This document shows positions 50,375 through 59,082 of a stretch of 64,000 nucleotides of DNA, one piece after another. The DNA is from Blautia coccoides. Its GTDB lineage: Bacteria; Bacillota; Clostridia; Lachnospirales; Lachnospiraceae. Location of the stretch: assembly GCF_034355335.1 (NCBI RefSeq), contig NZ_CP136422.1:5864501-5928500 (forward strand), in the 5' to 3' direction. The notes beneath the pieces were generated by a model. The model did not search any database. It had not been told where the DNA came from and was given only the letters and a program-made list of their open reading frames with translations. A program made the position numbers and the translations under genes. Each line of letters opens with the position of its first letter. Positions within the stretch are counted from its first letter, which is position 1.

Positions 50375-52050
50375 ACTTTTTGTACTCCTCTTCTCTTTCT
50401 TAATATAAATATTTCCCGTATTTTTCCGGGATGGAATTCCCGTTGGGAAAGATATCCCACAAGTCCTTTTACCGCCAGATTTGTTGCCAGTATCAGAAGG
50501 GACAGGACGAATATCTCATTAAATCTTGTATAATACTGTAATTCTTTGATCTTGGTGGTGATAACCATGGTTCTGGCTCCGGCAATGAAGATAACGGCGC
50601 TGACTGTCACCATGGCATTGACAAAATAATAGCTGAATACTTCCAGGATGGTGGAACGCATGTTGGGGGTCACTATCCTGAAAATGGTCTTTGCCCAGGA
50701 ATCGCCCATAAGAAGGGCTGTTGTCTCCCAGGAGCTGTTGAGCTTCTCCAGGGAATTTTTCATCATCAGGTACGGCGTGGAGAAAAAATGCACTACGTTG
50801 CACAGGATGATAAGTGCAAGGGTATTCTGCAGCGGCGTGCCGGTGAAAATGAGAAGAAAAGCGATACCGATGACCATACCGGGAATGGTATTTGTCACCA
50901 GGGCAATGCTCTCGATGATACTTTTCCACTTTCTTCCCAACTGGCTTCTGGCTGTGGCAAGGGCTGCGCCGTAGGTGGTGATAAGTCCCGCAAGGGCTGT
51001 CAGCACTGCCATGAGCAGGGAATTTTTATATACCCCCAATAGGCTGCTGTCCCGGAATACTTCCGTCACGTGGGACAGAGTGAAATTGGTCCTGTATGGC
51101 CATTCCTCCACAAAAGGAACCACGAAGATCACCGCAAACACAGAGAGAATGGAAAGCAGGATCACAGCGCTGGCCAGGCCGCACAAAAAATCCCTTCTCT
51201 TGTTCTTTGTTATCTCTATGGTGGATATTTTATTGTACCGGACATTATAGCGCTCCAGGTAATGAAGCAGGGATATGCTCAGCACAGAGGGGAGCAGCAT
51301 CATCATTGCCACTACCGCGCCATTTTGAAAGTTGGGTACGCTGCCCAGCATTTCGTTGTAGAGAACCGTTGCCACCACATCGAATTTTCCTCCCACCGAT
51401 GCAGGAATTCCGTAATCCGTGAAGCACAGGAAAAAGCACTGCACCATGGATGCCGCAAGGGTTCCCAGAAGCGGGCGCACAACAGTACCCATAAAGGTTG
51501 CAAAGGGTTTGTCTCCCATGACTCTTGAAACCACCATAAATTTCTTGTCTATGTAGCTCATGGTATTCAGTATGAGCAGAAAGGAGACGGGAAGGGTATA
51601 GATCACATACCCGAGCAGCAGTCCGTTAAATCCGTAAATCTCGAATATCTGACGCCCAAAAAGTCTTGTCAGAAGTCCCTGTTTTCCAAAAGAATAGATG
51701 ATTGCAAATCCATAAGTGATGGTGGGAAGCAGCATGGGAAGTACAGCCAGGGTGCGGATGACTTTTTTTGTTCTCTTTTTCAAATTGGTGTAATGAATGG
51801 CATATGCCAGAAAAAAAGCCAGCAGAGTAGCCAGAAGCGCGCTGCAGACGGAGATCCACAGACTGTTCAGGAGTGCCCTTCCGAAACCTTTCCCTGTCAG
51901 CACCGCTATGTAATTCTCTGCTGTCAGGCCTCCTGTCCCCTCAAAAGACTTGCCCAGCAGTCTCAGTATGGGAACTGCGAGGAACGCCAGAAACAGGAGG
52001 ATGACCAGTACATAAATCACCTTTATTTCCTTTTCATTTCTTCTTATCAT
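50371..52050 (-). CDS. Fused 2-aminoethylphosphonate ABC permease (two permease domains)
   Basis: 559 residues with about 12 membrane helices, made of two copies of the binding-protein-dependent permease domain, as in FbpB-type iron permeases. The first EAA-like loop is MGDKPFATFMGTVVRPLLG; the second is LMGDSWAKTIFRIVTPNMRS. In PhnSTUV systems the two permeases are separate (PhnU, PhnV), so this gene is a natural fusion of both. It starts 4 nt after the ATPase gene and overlaps the binding-protein gene by 4 bp, so the transporter is tightly coupled. Confidence 0.9.
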   Translation of the reverse strand: MIRRNEKEIKVIYVLVILLFLAFLAVPILRLLGKSFEGTGGLTAENYIAVLTGKGFGRALLNSLWISVCSALLATLLAFFLAYAIHYTNLKKRTKKVIRTLAVLPMLLPTITYGFAIIYSFGKQGLLTRLFGRQIFEIYGFNGLLLGYVIYTLPVSFLLILNTMSYIDKKFMVVSRVMGDKPFATFMGTVVRPLLGTLAASMVQCFFLCFTDYGIPASVGGKFDVVATVLYNEMLGSVPNFQNGAVVAMMMLLPSVLSISLLHYLERYNVRYNKISTIEITKNKRRDFLCGLASAVILLSILSVFAVIFVVPFVEEWPYRTNFTLSHVTEVFRDSSLLGVYKNSLLMAVLTALAGLITTYGAALATARSQLGRKWKSIIESIALVTNTIPGMVIGIAFLLIFTGTPLQNTLALIILCNVVHFFSTPYLMMKNSLEKLNSSWETTALLMGDSWAKTIFRIVTPNMRSTILEVFSYYFVNAMVTVSAVIFIAGARTMVITTKIKELQYYTRFNEIFVLSLLILATNLAVKGLVGYLSQREFHPGKIREIFILRKRRGVQKV

Positions 52051-52054
52051 AAAT

Positions 52055-52825
52055 CTACACCACCTGCAGGCTCACCTGCTTATCCTGACGGAACAGCATG
52101 AAAATATTGTTCTTCTTTATTTCCAACTGATTCAGAATGAACTCTTTTACAAAGAGGTTCTGCGGGGCCGTGATGATCTCCTCCGGACATCCGTACTGGG
52201 AAATGGTTCCTTTGTTCACGATCAGCACTTTGTCAGACAGGGTCAGCGCCTCCTCCGGATCGTGGGTGACAATGATGGTGGTCAGGTGGAACTCCCTGGC
52301 GATCTCCTTGATCTTCTCCTTGATGGATTCCTTGATAACCCCGTCAAGAGCACTCAGAGGTTCATCCAACAGAAGGATCTTAGGTTTCATCACCATGGTT
52401 CTCGCAAGTGCCACACGCTGCTTCTGTCCTCCTGAGAGTTGTTCTATCTTTTTATCCAGATGTTCTTCCAGACCCAGAAGGCGGATGAATTCCTGTACTT
52501 CTTTTTCACTGGATATGTCAGGTTTGTTTCTGAGTCCGTATGTGATGTTTTCATATACATTTAAATTTGGAAACAGGGCATAATCCTGAAATACAATGTT
52601 AAATCCCCGTTCTTCCATGGGTACGTTTGTGATATCTTTTTCGTTGAATATGATTTTTCCTTCATCTAAATCAGTAATACCAAGTATAAGGTTCAAAAGT
52701 GTTGTCTTGCCGCATCCTGACGGGCCAAGGATAGAGACGATCTCTCCCTCCTCGATACAAAGATTGATATTCTGTAAAATGGTAATTCCGTCATAGGATT
52801 TTTTTACATTCTGAAGTTCTAACAT
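52055..52825 (-). CDS. phnT: 2-aminoethylphosphonate ABC transporter ATPase
   Basis: 256 residues. Walker A is LGPSGCGKTT, the signature is QLSGGQKQRVALARTM and Walker B is ILLLDEPLSALD. The H loop is IIVTHDPEEALTLSD. It starts the operon phnT - permease - phnS - phnW - phnX, all leftward. It is shorter than iron or molybdate ATPases with TOBE domains, so it has no C-terminal regulatory domain. Symbol tentative. Confidence 0.9.
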   Translation of the reverse strand: MLELQNVKKSYDGITILQNINLCIEEGEIVSILGPSGCGKTTLLNLILGITDLDEGKIIFNEKDITNVPMEERGFNIVFQDYALFPNLNVYENITYGLRNKPDISSEKEVQEFIRLLGLEEHLDKKIEQLSGGQKQRVALARTMVMKPKILLLDEPLSALDGVIKESIKEKIKEIAREFHLTTIIVTHDPEEALTLSDKVLIVNKGTISQYGCPEEIITAPQNLFVKEFILNQLEIKKNNIFMLFRQDKQVSLQVV

Positions 52826-52859
52826 GAAATGTATTCTCCTTTCCTTTCATGTACAGCAA

Positions 52860-52920
52860 AACCGCAGTCTGGCGCGTGGCAGCACCTCGCGGGACAGTGG
52901 AAGGCTGAACTGTTACTATT
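52860..52920. repeat. Degenerate dispersed repeat upstream of phnT
   Basis: CAGTCTGGCGCGTGG, CACCTCGCGGGACAG and CTGAACTGTTAC resemble pieces at 5229 and in the 151-bp element (CCTCGCGGGAT, GTGAACAGTAAC). No clean ends. The rest of 52,826-53,115 is promoter DNA without a known motif. Confidence 0.4.
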
Positions 52921-53115
52921 AAACTGCATTTTCGCATTTTCATCCATCCTGTTTTCGTAAGCTCTTCGTTAAATGCCTGTAAAGCATGCCCCGGTTTCCC
53001 TGTTTTACAAAACCCACCTGTGGATTTAACAATGGACAGATAGAACCGATGCCCATACAGATATAAAATATACAGATGTAAAATATAACAATAAAAACAG
53101 GAGGAACATTATTAT

Positions 53116-54504
53116 ATGAAGAAAATATTTGTCCTGGATACCAATGTTCTGATCCAATCACCGGATGCTCTGGACTGTTTTGAGGATAACCGGCTGGTAC
53201 TGCCGCTGGCAGTCTTAGAGGAGCTGGATAAATTAAAGAAGGCGGAAGGGGAAAAAGGTGCCCACGCAAGAGAGGCTATCAGGCGCCTGGAGAATCTCAG
53301 GCTGCAGGGAAATCTTCTGGAGGGCGTTGCCCTGAAAAGCGGCGGAACACTCCGGGTAGAGGCCAACTGTGTCCATGTAGAGCTGCCGGAGAGTCTTCCT
53401 GACGATAAAATGGATAACCGGATATTAAAGGTCTGCTGTCATCTCATGAAGGAAAGCCTTCCGGTAGTTCTGGTCACTAAGGATATCCTACTGAGAATGA
53501 AAGCACAGATACTCGGCATCCAGGCAGAAGACTTTCTGCAGGAGCAGGTCTCATCCAGGGAGAGCCAGTATACCGGAAGATGTGAATGCTTTGTGCCAGA
53601 GGAAGTTTTTAAGAATTTTAAAAAGAAGGGAATCCCCCTTGAAACCGTATACCAGACAGATGCCCAGGGAAACCCTTTTCCGCCTGAATTGTGGGAGAAT
53701 CAGTTCGTTCTGCTGAAAGCTGACCAGTCTGTGAAGAAAACACAGCTTGGAAGAGTCTTCCAGGGCAGGATCATCCCACTGGCCTGGCGCAAGAGCCACC
53801 CCTACGGGGTAGAGCCGCGAAACGCAGGGCAGTTCTTTCTCCAGGAAGCCCTTATGATGCCGCCTGACAAGATTCCCCTGGTCATTGCCAAAGGAATGGC
53901 AGGCACTGCCAAGACTTTCTATTCTCTGGCTGTAGGTCTGGAAAAGGTTATGGAGTGCAGTCCCAGGGAATATCGCCGCGTCCTGATCAGCCGGCCAAAC
54001 GCACAGTTTGACTCTGATATCGGTTTTCTGCCCGGTGATGAGCAGGAGAAAATATCCCCGCTTATGCGTCCCGTGATCGACAATCTGGAACAGCTCATTG
54101 ACTCCAATGAGGAGGAGAGATACAAAAACGAGGCAGAGCTTCAAGGTAAGATTGAAGAGATTTTTGCAAGGGGTATAATACAGGCAGAAGCATTAAATTT
54201 TATCAGGGGACGTTCCTTTGTGAACACCTATCTGATCATAGATGAAGCCCAGAATATGACGCCGAATCAGATAAAGGGCATTATTACCCGGGCAGGCAGG
54301 GGAACTAAGATCATCCTGCTGGGGGACCCCAACCAAATTGACCGTCCTTTTCTGGATGAGAGGACCAATGGTCTCAGTTACGCATCAGAATATATGAAAG
54401 GAAGCCCGCTCTGCTGCCAGATCACCCTCACGGCAGAAGAATGCGAACGCTCTGACCTGGCTATGGATGCCGTCAGAAGGCTGCAGAATAAGAAGTATGA
54501 ATGA
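53116..54504 (+). CDS. PIN-PhoH fusion protein (PhoH2/YlaK-like)
   Basis: 462 residues joining an N-terminal PIN nuclease-like domain (KKIFVLDTNVLIQSPDAL; acidic residues Asp8, then EELDKLK and VTKDILLRMKA) to a C-terminal PhoH ATPase. In the PhoH part, Walker A is AKGMAGTAKTFYS and Walker B is TYLIIDEAQNMTPNQI. GDPNQIDRPFLDERTNG follows. PhoH2 proteins are described as sequence-dependent RNA helicase-nucleases. The HD gene that follows overlaps it by 8 bp. The ribosome site is CAGGAGG with a 12-nt spacing. Both domains are intact. Confidence 0.94.
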   Translation: MKKIFVLDTNVLIQSPDALDCFEDNRLVLPLAVLEELDKLKKAEGEKGAHAREAIRRLENLRLQGNLLEGVALKSGGTLRVEANCVHVELPESLPDDKMDNRILKVCCHLMKESLPVVLVTKDILLRMKAQILGIQAEDFLQEQVSSRESQYTGRCECFVPEEVFKNFKKKGIPLETVYQTDAQGNPFPPELWENQFVLLKADQSVKKTQLGRVFQGRIIPLAWRKSHPYGVEPRNAGQFFLQEALMMPPDKIPLVIAKGMAGTAKTFYSLAVGLEKVMECSPREYRRVLISRPNAQFDSDIGFLPGDEQEKISPLMRPVIDNLEQLIDSNEEERYKNEAELQGKIEEIFARGIIQAEALNFIRGRSFVNTYLIIDEAQNMTPNQIKGIITRAGRGTKIILLGDPNQIDRPFLDERTNGLSYASEYMKGSPLCCQITLTAEECERSDLAMDAVRRLQNKKYE

Positions 54505-55162
54505 AAATATTTATAAGGAACTGAAAAACTCGGAGGAAGTAAAAGCCTATATGGAACAGGGCAATCACAGCCTGGGTGTTCTGGGCTTTACGGAACATTC
54601 CTGCCAGCACGCTGTCAAAGTTGCGGAGACGGCGGGAAGAATACTAAAAAAACTTGGTTACGGCAAACATGAGGTGGAGCTTGCAAAAGTGGCCGGTCTG
54701 CTCCACGATATCGGCAACTGCATTAACCGCAGCGACCATGCCCACAGCGGCGCACTTATGGCTATGAATATCCTCCAAAAATATAAACTTCCGCCCAAGG
54801 ATATTGCTGTCATTATAAGTGCCATAGGGCAGCATGATGAGGGTACCGGCAGCGCTGTTGACCCAGTATCCGCTGCTGTCATCCTGGCTGACAAGACTGA
54901 TGTGCGCCGCAACAGAGTGCGGAATCCCATAAGGGAAAATTTTGATAAGCACGACAGAGTCAATTACGCCGCCATCTCCTCCACCCTTTTTATCCATATG
55001 GATAAAAAAATCATCCAGCTCAATATCGAACTGGATGAAGAAATCTGTTCCATTATGGATTATTTTGAAATTTTTATGCAGCGTATGCTCATGTGCAAAC
55101 GTGCATCTGAAATGCTGGGCATGAAATTCAAGCTGATGGCAAACGGCAATAAAATCTGCTGA
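54497..55162 (+). CDS. HD-domain phosphohydrolase
   Basis: 221 residues from the ATG at 54,497, inside the end of the PhoH2 gene, so translation is coupled. The HD motif is present: HSCQHAVKVAETAG, LLHDIGNCINRSDHAHSG (His-Asp) and AIGQHDEGTGSAVDP. The C-terminal half (MDYFEIFMQRMLMCKRA) is helical and unassigned. HD proteins of this type act on nucleotides or phosphoryl esters; substrate unknown. It ends 4 nt before the convergent rsmA stop. The neighbouring PhoH2 suggests a link to RNA turnover, but this is only context. Confidence 0.88.
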   Translation: MNENIYKELKNSEEVKAYMEQGNHSLGVLGFTEHSCQHAVKVAETAGRILKKLGYGKHEVELAKVAGLLHDIGNCINRSDHAHSGALMAMNILQKYKLPPKDIAVIISAIGQHDEGTGSAVDPVSAAVILADKTDVRRNRVRNPIRENFDKHDRVNYAAISSTLFIHMDKKIIQLNIELDEEICSIMDYFEIFMQRMLMCKRASEMLGMKFKLMANGNKIC

Positions 55163-55166
55163 GTCT

Positions 55167-56057
55167 TTATGTACCTTCCATGGGAGATCCGGTATCTGTA
55201 AGCACATTGGCAAGCTTTGCAAAATCTGCCAGCGTCAATGTCTCGCCCCGGATTCCAGCCTGGAAACCGCAGGCTTCTATGGCGCGCTGTATTACTTCCT
55301 TGGAAAATGACAGTTCAGGGGAGTTGTTCAGCCCGTTGGCCAGTGTTTTCCGCCTCTGGTTAAAGGACGCGCGGATGAGACGGAACATCAGCCTTTCATC
55401 TTTAACATCCACCGGAGGCTCTTTGTGACGTGTGAGACGGATAACCGCACTTCCCACTTTCGGCCTCGGCATAAAACAGTTGGGCGGCACATTTGCCACA
55501 ATATACGGGTCTGCATAATACTGGACTGCCAGGGACAGGGCACCATAGTCTTTTGTCCCCGGTCCCACCTGCATACGGTCTGCCACTTCTTTCTGCACCA
55601 TAACCGTGATGGACGCAACAGGCACATCACTTTCAAACAATCCCATGATGATCGGTGTTGTAATATAATATGGCAGATTCGCCACAACTTTTATGGGCTT
55701 TCCTGCGTTGTGCTCCTCTGCCAGTTTTTTGATATCGACTTTCAGAATATCTTCATTTAATATGGTCACATTCGGAAAATCCTGAAGCGTATCCTCAAGA
55801 ATAGGGATCAGCGTCCTGTCGATCTCAACCGCATATACCTTTCCGGCAGCCTGTGCCAGATACTGCGTCATAGTTCCGATTCCGGGACCGATCTCCAGCA
55901 CGAAGTCCTCCTTCGTTATATGTGCGGCATCTATTATTTTGTCGAGAACATGGGTGTCGATCAAAAAGTTCTGCCCGTATTTCTTCTGAAAGACAAAATC
56001 ATATTTTTGCAGGACTTCAATCGTCCCTTTTGGATTTCCCAGGTATGGGGTTGTCAT
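55167..56057 (-). CDS. rsmA: 16S rRNA dimethyladenosine methyltransferase
   Basis: Dimethylates two adjacent adenines in helix 45 of 16S rRNA (KsgA activity). 296 residues from the ATG at 56,057 (GGGAGATG site); the frame extends 6 codons further up without a good site. The SAM-binding fold has FGQNF-like KYGQNFLIDTHVL, VLEIGPGIGTMTQYLA and the catalytic NLPYYITTPI. The C-terminal domain (SFNQRRKTLANGLNNS) is normal. The stop is 4 nt from the convergent HD gene. It follows the TPR/AAA gene on the same strand, with a hairpin at 56,087-56,113 between. Confidence 0.97.
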   Translation of the reverse strand: MTTPYLGNPKGTIEVLQKYDFVFQKKYGQNFLIDTHVLDKIIDAAHITKEDFVLEIGPGIGTMTQYLAQAAGKVYAVEIDRTLIPILEDTLQDFPNVTILNEDILKVDIKKLAEEHNAGKPIKVVANLPYYITTPIIMGLFESDVPVASITVMVQKEVADRMQVGPGTKDYGALSLAVQYYADPYIVANVPPNCFMPRPKVGSAVIRLTRHKEPPVDVKDERLMFRLIRASFNQRRKTLANGLNNSPELSFSKEVIQRAIEACGFQAGIRGETLTLADFAKLANVLTDTGSPMEGT

Positions 56058-56086
56058 CTTTTCATCTCCCGTCATAATTTAATGTT

Positions 56087-56113
56087 CCCCGGAAGGCATA
56101 CGCACTTCCGGGG
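56087..56113. other. Hairpin between the TPR/AAA gene and rsmA
   Basis: CCCCGGAAG and CTTCCGGGG, 9 bp, with a 9-nt loop. The minus strand lacks a T tract, so it is not a clear terminator for the TPR/AAA gene. Confidence 0.5.
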
Positions 56114-56118
56114 ATATT

Positions 56119-58986
56119 TTAAACATCAAAGTCTTTTTCGTAAAGCATGATACGTCCGCTCTCATCCAAATGGCGTTTTGCCACTTTTTTGCCGGGGCGC
56201 CTTCCGCCTCTGGAGGCGCGTTTGATCGCGCTGTCCATCATCTCTTTTACCTGTCCCACAGATACCGGATCATCTTCGTCCTGATTATCACCAATCAGGG
56301 TATACAGCGCCAGAACTGCCATATCATCAATTTTATATCCCATCTCCTTGGAATATGTCTTTGCGAAGGATACCAGCTCGTCATTGGTGAATACCGGAAT
56401 GACCACGCGGGAATCAAATTTTTCCATAAATTCAGGATACATTTTTTCCAGGTTCTGAATGCCCGGTTTTAAATCTTCCAGAATCACTGTCAGACGGTTT
56501 GTCCTGAATTCCATTGCCTTTGACAGTTTTTCTATTACATCTGACTGCAGAGACGATGCATTTTCCACTACCAGGAATCCCCCTGCAAGCTTGTCCACCA
56601 CATAGGCGGGGTCTTTCTCATTCATCTTCTGCGCGTCCAGATATGCAATCTTGGCGCCTTCCATATGGCGCTCCTTACAGATAGCTTTTATCAGGCCCTC
56701 TGACAGGCGGGTCTTGCCTGCTCCCTCGCGTCCTGTGATGACTATATTACCGGATTTAGAGGTTTTTGCGCACGCAGATTCCTGGGCGATGTCAAGAGCC
56801 TCCGTAATCTGCTGGGTGAGACCCGGTATAGGGGCAAAGTACGTGAAGAGACGTTTCTGCTCCTCCGGAGTAAGATGATGACGCAGAATAGATTCTGTGG
56901 CAATCCCCGCAGGAGACATGGATGCCTCTGCCGGCATACGCTTATCCTCGGCAACCGTATGGATAAACTCATTCTCTGAATCCTCAGGCTGTACGGATGC
57001 TCCAGACTGCATCATAGCATCAGACTGGACCACGTTTCCGGACTGCACCGTATCCTCAGTCTGTGCAGGGCTTTCCGGCTCCATCACTGCAGACTCCAGA
57101 GCCTTCTGCAGGTCTATGGTCATTCCCCCCAGTCCTGCTCTCACTTCTTCCACAGGGATCTCAATGGTCCTGCCGTCCGGGATGTCCGCTTCTGAAGTGA
57201 CAGCCGCCTCTGCCATGATATCCGCCATGGATGGCTGCCCCGGAATTTCCTCCTCTGCAAAGACCGTTTCCTCTTGAGTATCCGCTTCTGCCCGATATGC
57301 CGGTTCTTCTATTCTCTCTGACTCTGCTGCTTCTGTCTGATATGCCGTTTCTTCCGCTTTCTCTGACTCTGCTGCTTCTGTCTGATATGCCGTTTCTTCT
57401 GTCTTTTCTGACTCTGCTGCTTCTGTCTGATATGCCGTTTCTTCTGTCTTCTCTGGCTCTTGTACTTCTGTCTGATATGCCGGTTCTTCTGTCTTCTTTA
57501 GCTCTGCTGCTTCTGTCTGATATACGGGTTCTTCCGCTTTCTCTGACTCTGCCGCTTCTACCCCATATGCCGGTTCTTCCACCTTCTCCGGTGCCGCTGC
57601 TTCTGTCTGATATACGGGTTCTTCCGCCTTCTCTGACACCGCCGCTTCTATCTGAGATGCCGCTTCTTCTGCTTTCTCAGCTTCAGTTACCGGCGTCACA
57701 TCTGCATTTTGTGCTGTGAATGAGTGTGTATCCGCCACTGCCGCTCCCGCCGGTGCAACACCTTCGGATACTTTGGCAACTGCCTGTGCCAGCTCACCTG
57801 CTGTCTCAGCCAGGATAGCATCCAGATCCACTTCCCGGACAGGCTCCTGGGCTTTTACTGCCTTGGGTTTCGGCGCCTCAACAGTTCTGGAAACCGGTGA
57901 TTCCTTAGCTGCCGGTGTGACACTGCCCAAAGATGCCGGATTGTCCGGCTCCAAATCTTTTACCACGTAATCTTTGGTATCATCCTGAATACTGTAATCC
58001 TCTGTATCCTCCGCTGCAGAATCCGCAGTTTCTTCAGTTTCCGGTTCCTCTTCTCTTGGACCTCCTGAGAAGACATCCCGTATCCCTTTTGCAATTTTAT
58101 CCTGTAAAACCCCTGTTGTCTCCAGAATCGGTGAAAATACAGATACTTCCTCCGGTGCCTTTCCGGTTGCCCTTGAACGAACAGATTCAATATGCGGCAT
58201 TTCGTCCGTATTCTGTTCCAGCACACCTGTGCCCACAGACTGGCTGACAAGCTTTGACGCTGCCTGTGTAGCTGCAGTTATTGTGGCCGCTGCCACTGCT
58301 GCCGCCTTTTCCGGTGAAGATTCTACCAAACGGTTTCTGTATTTTTCCTCCTGGCTCGGAGAAAGAGGCGCATACTTCATTTTCAGCTCCATGGCCTTTA
58401 TCACGTATTTGCCTTCACTGAACCATAGGATCAGGTCGTCACACTCTTCTACGCATTTATCCTTCATGCCCGCCTTGGCATACAGCCTTGCCAGTTCATA
58501 GGACCAGCGCTCCGTGTACTCACGCCCTTTATATTCTTCCAGAATGGCAATCTGCTCCTGGATGGGTGAACGCCTTCCTCTGTAAATCTTGTACTTTAAT
58601 ATGTAGCGCGAATTATCATTAGGGGAGATTTCCACAAATTGATTAAAGTAATCTATTGCCTCGTCAAAATTTCCCATTTTAATAGCCAGTTCCACCAGCC
58701 GGTATATTACTGTCTTGCCTATAGGTGCCCTCTGATGTGCCAGTATAAGCAGCTTGCGGCTGTCTTCATAGCGTTTATTTGCCTCATAAATCTCACCGAC
58801 CATACAGAGTGTCCTTGCACTTCGCACCCTGCGCCAGTCAATGGTATCGACAATCTCCAGAGCCCCCTTATAGTCCTGCCTGTCAACCAGATCGTTGATC
58901 ACGTCCAGTTTGGCACGGTATTCGTTCTTGTCCACTGTTTTCACCTCTGTTAGTATATTCTTCAATTTTGAGTAGTCTTCAGACAT
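56119..58986 (-). CDS. TPR / acidic-repeat / AAA-type ATPase protein, unassigned family
   Basis: 955 residues in three parts. Residues 1-230 are helical repeats of the TPR kind (DYKGALEIVDTIDW, LAIKMGNFDEAIDYFNQFVE, ARLYAKAGMKDKCVEE). Residues about 235-700 are low-complexity, rich in Ala, Glu and Pro, and include about nine tandem units of 15 residues (consensus EKAEETAYQTEAAES). Residues 703-955 form an ATPase domain: PIPGLTQQITEALD, Walker A GREGAGKT at 752-759, a weak Walker B (GGFLVVENAS) and a CbxX-like C-terminus (PVSVGQVKEMMDSAIKRA). No signal or membrane segment. It could be a scaffold with an ATP switch; function unknown to me. Confidence 0.8.
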   Translation of the reverse strand: MSEDYSKLKNILTEVKTVDKNEYRAKLDVINDLVDRQDYKGALEIVDTIDWRRVRSARTLCMVGEIYEANKRYEDSRKLLILAHQRAPIGKTVIYRLVELAIKMGNFDEAIDYFNQFVEISPNDNSRYILKYKIYRGRRSPIQEQIAILEEYKGREYTERWSYELARLYAKAGMKDKCVEECDDLILWFSEGKYVIKAMELKMKYAPLSPSQEEKYRNRLVESSPEKAAAVAAATITAATQAASKLVSQSVGTGVLEQNTDEMPHIESVRSRATGKAPEEVSVFSPILETTGVLQDKIAKGIRDVFSGGPREEEPETEETADSAAEDTEDYSIQDDTKDYVVKDLEPDNPASLGSVTPAAKESPVSRTVEAPKPKAVKAQEPVREVDLDAILAETAGELAQAVAKVSEGVAPAGAAVADTHSFTAQNADVTPVTEAEKAEEAASQIEAAVSEKAEEPVYQTEAAAPEKVEEPAYGVEAAESEKAEEPVYQTEAAELKKTEEPAYQTEVQEPEKTEETAYQTEAAESEKTEETAYQTEAAESEKAEETAYQTEAAESERIEEPAYRAEADTQEETVFAEEEIPGQPSMADIMAEAAVTSEADIPDGRTIEIPVEEVRAGLGGMTIDLQKALESAVMEPESPAQTEDTVQSGNVVQSDAMMQSGASVQPEDSENEFIHTVAEDKRMPAEASMSPAGIATESILRHHLTPEEQKRLFTYFAPIPGLTQQITEALDIAQESACAKTSKSGNIVITGREGAGKTRLSEGLIKAICKERHMEGAKIAYLDAQKMNEKDPAYVVDKLAGGFLVVENASSLQSDVIEKLSKAMEFRTNRLTVILEDLKPGIQNLEKMYPEFMEKFDSRVVIPVFTNDELVSFAKTYSKEMGYKIDDMAVLALYTLIGDNQDEDDPVSVGQVKEMMDSAIKRASRGGRRPGKKVAKRHLDESGRIMLYEKDFDV
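57270..57690 (-). repeat. 45-bp coding tandem repeat in the TPR/AAA gene
   Basis: About nine imperfect copies of a 45-bp unit encode the 15-residue repeat EKAEETAYQTEAAES. Neighbouring units at about 57,310-57,440 are nearly identical at DNA level (TCTGATATGCCGTTTCTTC recurs), so the array is prone to length change. Confidence 0.85.
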
Positions 58987-59082
58987 ATTACGGTAGGGTA
59001 TATTTCTCCATAATTATTTTCAGTGTACCATAGACGAAAAAGGATGTCAAAGTAAATGATTGCCGCTGCCGTCAATCTCCTG

